Source of the DNA: Draconibacterium orientale
GTDB lineage: Bacteria > Bacteroidota > Bacteroidia > Bacteroidales > Prolixibacteraceae
Direction: 5' to 3'
NCBI RefSeq assembly: GCF_000626635.1
Contig: NZ_CP007451.1
Coordinates: 2,046,001 to 2,110,000 of the forward strand
DNA: 64,000 nucleotides
Positions 61,144 to 64,000 of the stretch are shown here, in pieces (within the stretch, counting starts at the first letter, position 1; each line of letters begins with the position of its first letter). The notes under the pieces are model-generated. The model searched no databases. It was not told the DNA's origin and saw only the letters and a program-made list of their open reading frames with translations. The translations under genes and the position numbers were made by a program.

Positions 61144-62092
61144 ATATAGGAATTTCTTTACCGGCATTCTGTCGTTTCAGCATCATCAGAAACACAAACG
61201 TTAGTGCAAGACTGATTCCGGCCATGTAATAGCTGTCGCCGGTAGAACCGATTTCTTCATATTGTGGATTCATCAGGCCGTTATTTATAAAGTACATGGC
61301 AATTACGGCAATCGCGTTATTCATGAAATGGGCAATAATGGGCAACCATATCGAGCCGCTCCAAACCAGCAAATAACCAAACAGGGCGCCAAGCAAAACA
61401 CGCGGAACAAAACCATAAAACTGCATGTGTAAAGCGCTAAAAAGTATGGCCGAAATCCATATTCCCCAATGGTGACTGCGCGTCATTTTGCTAAATATAT
61501 TCTGAACCACGCCACGGAATAAAAGCTCCTCGCCAACTGCCGGCAGCAGGGCAATCATAAACACGTTAAATGCAAGTCCGCCAATGGTTTTTACATTTAA
61601 AAAGGCTTCCGTAATATCGGCGGCATTTTGTTCGGCGTTGCGCATCCATTCTTCCACTCCCGATAACCACTCGGGAAAACTCATGTTGCTGTTTAATTCG
61701 CCAATGAGGTTAATCGCCGGAGCGGCAAAAAACATCATCGCAACAACCAGAATAACACTTTGCGAATTGAATGATTTATTGAGGTATAGGTATTCGTTTG
61801 ATTGGCCATGAAACAGGTAGCCCAAAATAAACGGAGGAACGATAAAAAAGCCGATTGCCTGAACAACCTGAATGAATTTATACAGGTTGATAATGTTTAG
61901 TGGCGTTTCGGAATTAATAGCCGGCAGGTTCAAAACAGTATTGAAACCCCAGATTGGAATGGCCACCACAAGCGACAATACAAAAAAGATTAATATGCTG
62001 GCCACCACAACAAATGCAGCAAAAAACAATTGCGAAAAGGGTTTCAGATCTCTGAATGCAGTAAATTCCATTTTTGAGAATGTTTCGGGCAA
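61142..62092 (-). CDS. CPBP-family intramembrane metalloprotease
   Basis: The 316-residue protein has about eight membrane helices and the Abi/CAAX-protease motifs: EELLFRGVVQNIF (about 189-201, the glutamate pair), then FSALHMQFYGF (histidine) and IAHFMNNAI (histidine and asparagine). The family includes Rce1-like proteases and bacteriocin-immunity proteins. A specific substrate is not indicated. It is followed downstream by a convergent terminator. Confidence 0.9.
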   Translation of the reverse strand: MPETFSKMEFTAFRDLKPFSQLFFAAFVVVASILIFFVLSLVVAIPIWGFNTVLNLPAINSETPLNIINLYKFIQVVQAIGFFIVPPFILGYLFHGQSNEYLYLNKSFNSQSVILVVAMMFFAAPAINLIGELNSNMSFPEWLSGVEEWMRNAEQNAADITEAFLNVKTIGGLAFNVFMIALLPAVGEELLFRGVVQNIFSKMTRSHHWGIWISAILFSALHMQFYGFVPRVLLGALFGYLLVWSGSIWLPIIAHFMNNAIAVIAMYFINNGLMNPQYEEIGSTGDSYYMAGISLALTFVFLMMLKRQNAGKEIPI

Positions 62093-62151
62093 AGATAATT
62101 TTTATTGAGAAACCTGTTCCGGGCTTGCCGATTTCGATAAGCTTACAGAAA

Positions 62152-62856
62152 CTACAATTCCCTAATCTTAATATTCCGGAACATTGTTAATCCGCCATGA
62201 TCCTGCAAGCCGATATGACCGGTTTTTGCCATTCCGTAGTCTGGTGTGTCGGCCCACTTGCTTGCAGCTTTATTTTGCAGCCATTGGTCGGTCCACAACT
62301 CATATTCCACCACTAAGCTGCCGTTCAGCCAGTGTTCAACGTGTGGCCCGTTTACAATTACTCGGGTGGTATTCCACTCGTTAATCGGTTTTAGCTTTGC
62401 ATTTTTGGGTGCATTCATCCCGTAATTGGCGCCTGAATGTTGCCAGGCTTCCAGTTTGTCAGGCCAGCCATTGTCATCAATCAACTGGTACTCCGGTGCT
62501 GATTCGTAAATGGCATCGGTAAGCCCTTCCTGTACATGGTAAAAAATGCCCGAGTTACTTTCCGGTGCTACTTTCCATTCCAGGTACAATTCAAAATTGG
62601 TGTATTGTTTTTTGGTGATAATGTCGCCGCCATGATCGGTGCCAACGCCCGAGTTGTGCAATTCGCCGTTAATTACCTTCCATCCGGTAACTGCGCCTCC
62701 GTTAAAAGTTTTCCAGTTGTTGGTGGTTTTCCCGTCGAACAGCAATTCCCAGCCGTCCTCGATTTCTTCTTTTGTTAAGGTGTTTTCGCTTTTTTTTGTC
62801 GAACACGACAGGAAAATAAGGACATAGCAGGCAAGCAAAAGGGAACTATTCTTCAT
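62152..62856 (-). CDS. DUF1080 (3-keto-disaccharide hydrolase-like) lipoprotein
   Basis: The 234-residue lipoprotein (signal ending FLSC) carries one concanavalin-like DUF1080 domain (about 30-234): GWELLFDGKTTNNWKTFNGG, EWKVAPESNSGIFYHVQEG and GHIGLQDHGG near the end. Members are now linked to hydrolysis of 3-keto-glycosides. The actual substrate here is unknown. The orientation matches the CPBP gene 59 bases downstream, but the two need not be functionally related. Confidence 0.9.
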   Translation of the reverse strand: MKNSSLLLACYVLIFLSCSTKKSENTLTKEEIEDGWELLFDGKTTNNWKTFNGGAVTGWKVINGELHNSGVGTDHGGDIITKKQYTNFELYLEWKVAPESNSGIFYHVQEGLTDAIYESAPEYQLIDDNGWPDKLEAWQHSGANYGMNAPKNAKLKPINEWNTTRVIVNGPHVEHWLNGSLVVEYELWTDQWLQNKAASKWADTPDYGMAKTGHIGLQDHGGLTMFRNIKIREL

Positions 62857-62993
62857 CTTTCGTTTTTTTTGACTTAGGTTATGGAGTGTAAATGTACAAA
62901 ATCAGTGGCAATCAAAACATAAGTGAATTGTTTTTAGAGATCGGTAGAAATTTCCTCAAATCGGTTAACTTTAAGAAACCAAAACAATAAAGC

Positions 62994-63788
62994 GTGGAAC
63001 TCAACAAATCAATAATTGGGATGGTGCATGTAGGAGCCTTACCTGGCACTCCCAAAAACCGCCTAAGCATAACTGAAATTATTAACGCCGCCATCAGCGA
63101 TGCACAAAAACTTGTGCAGGGCGGGGTTGATGCAATAATGATCGAGAATATGCACGACCGTCCGTATCTGAATCGTAAAGTAGGGTCCGAAATTGTGGCC
63201 TCAATGACCGCCGTTGCAATAAAACTAAGGCAGGAGGTTTCGCTTCCTCTGGGAATTCAGATTCTGGCCGGAGCCAACAAACAGGCGCTGGCTGTGGCTC
63301 ATGCTGCAGGTTTCGATTTTATCAGGGCCGAAGGATTTGTGTTTGGGCATTTGGCCGACGAGGGAATGATGGACAGCGATGCTGCCGAACTTTTGCGCTA
63401 CCGGAAGCAAATTGGTGCCGATAACATAAAAATATGGACCGATATTAAAAAGAAACACGCATCGCATGCTATTTCTGCCGATGTTTCGATTTGTGATATG
63501 GCCAAAGCTGCCGTGTTCTTTTTAGCCGATGGAGTTATTGTTACCGGAAATGCAACGGGCGAAGAAGCCTCGATAAAGGATGTGCAGGCTGTAGTTGAGG
63601 CTGTTCGGTTGCCGGTGCTGATTGGCTCGGGAATTACAGAGCAAAATATTGCCGGTTTCTGGCCCTATGCCGATGCTTTTATTGTAGGCTCATCTTTTAA
63701 ATACGATGGCAACTGGCAAAATGAGGTGGAGCTGGAAAGAGTTCAGTCGTTTATGAGCCGGGTGAAGCACTTACGAAACACTTATTGA
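62994..63788 (+). CDS. BtpA/SgcQ-family TIM-barrel protein
   Basis: The 264-residue protein starts at GTG 62994 (MELNKSIIGMVHVGALPGTP, the family's usual start). It continues with VDAIMIENMHDRPY, LGIQILAGANKQALAVAHAAGFDFIRAEGFVFGH, and ends VLIGSGITEQNI and ADAFIVGSSFK. BtpA is linked to photosystem I stability in cyanobacteria; SgcQ relatives sit in sugar-catabolism clusters. In a non-phototroph a sugar- or nucleotide-related role is more likely. Bases 63789-64000 after it show no gene. Confidence 0.88.
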   Translation: MELNKSIIGMVHVGALPGTPKNRLSITEIINAAISDAQKLVQGGVDAIMIENMHDRPYLNRKVGSEIVASMTAVAIKLRQEVSLPLGIQILAGANKQALAVAHAAGFDFIRAEGFVFGHLADEGMMDSDAAELLRYRKQIGADNIKIWTDIKKKHASHAISADVSICDMAKAAVFFLADGVIVTGNATGEEASIKDVQAVVEAVRLPVLIGSGITEQNIAGFWPYADAFIVGSSFKYDGNWQNEVELERVQSFMSRVKHLRNTY

Positions 63789-64000
63789 CATTCGTTTGAT
63801 TAAATTGCTTAGAATCAGTTGTGTGTGTTGGTTTGCAGCAAGGCGAATGGTGTCACTACATAGGCTAAAGCGTCTGAAATACAATAAGATGCTAATTTTT
63901 TTAATTTTATTTAAGTGTTAAATATCAAAATATTCTTTTTGCTGGTTGGCTGATATTTAATACTAATGGCATACTTTTGATTAACAAATTGATAGAACAT

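Overview
The window looks like a chromosomal segment of a Bacteroidota bacterium, probably an environmental member of the Marinilabiliales (Prolixibacteraceae-like). That placement is inferred from gene content and style: a SusC/SusD starch locus, type IX secretion (T9SS) sorting domains with a PorP/SprF protein, many lipoproteins ending the signal in S/A-C, a b558-type succinate dehydrogenase operon, and promoters of the Bacteroidota form TTTG-N20/21-TAnnTTTG. I saw no tRNA, rRNA, CRISPR or prophage genes.

Layout. 0.3-2.5 kb: a deoxycytidylate-deaminase-like protein and an S41 protease. 2.5-4.6 kb: a repeat-rich stretch with a diverged ~190 bp direct repeat and six 42-bp iterons directly upstream of a small AraC-type HTH gene. 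4.6-10.6 kb (minus): nadA, then a BACON/OB-fold lipoprotein and an Oar-type TonB-dependent receptor. 11.2-14.3 kb (plus): a small secreted acidic repeat protein, a PadR regulator, a PspC membrane protein and a DUF4252 protein. Both secreted proteins appear frameshifted in their signal peptides. 14.8-21 kb (plus): a five-gene T9SS surface cluster (GEVED/PA14/Ig-like protein, two small two-domain proteins, a CHU_C-terminated protein and PorP/SprF).

21.2-41 kb: a two-armed starch/maltodextrin utilisation locus. The minus arm is susC-susD-susE-susF-like-GH13 amylase carrying a T9SS tail. The plus arm is a LacI regulator, an MFS sugar transporter, a GH65 maltose phosphorylase and two GH13 amylases. 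Two copies of the same LacI-type operator, in the divergent gap and upstream of the transporter, suggest one regulator controls both arms. The likely logic is surface hydrolysis and capture, import by SusCD, periplasmic trimming, uptake of maltose, and phosphorolysis.

41-46 kb: a REP-associated tyrosine transposase (RAYT) broken by a TAA codon and surrounded by its REP palindromes, then a BlaI/BlaR1-like regulatory pair and two paralogous lipoproteins. 46-55 kb: mfd, a small secreted protein, a periplasmic peroxiredoxin, a zinc-ribbon protein, two paralogous secreted proteins, an ElaA acetyltransferase, a DUF559 protein and a GntP permease. 55.6-59.6 kb: sdhC-sdhA-sdhB with a four-helix-bundle gene wedged between sdhA and sdhB. 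60-64 kb: a helical protein of unknown function, a CPBP protease, a DUF1080 lipoprotein and a BtpA-family protein.

The most promising candidates for undescribed biology are the T9SS cluster whose first three products share a short C-terminal tail, the small secreted protein with three acidic E-x-E-x-W-M motifs, and the helically phased 42-bp iteron array in front of the AraC-type gene.
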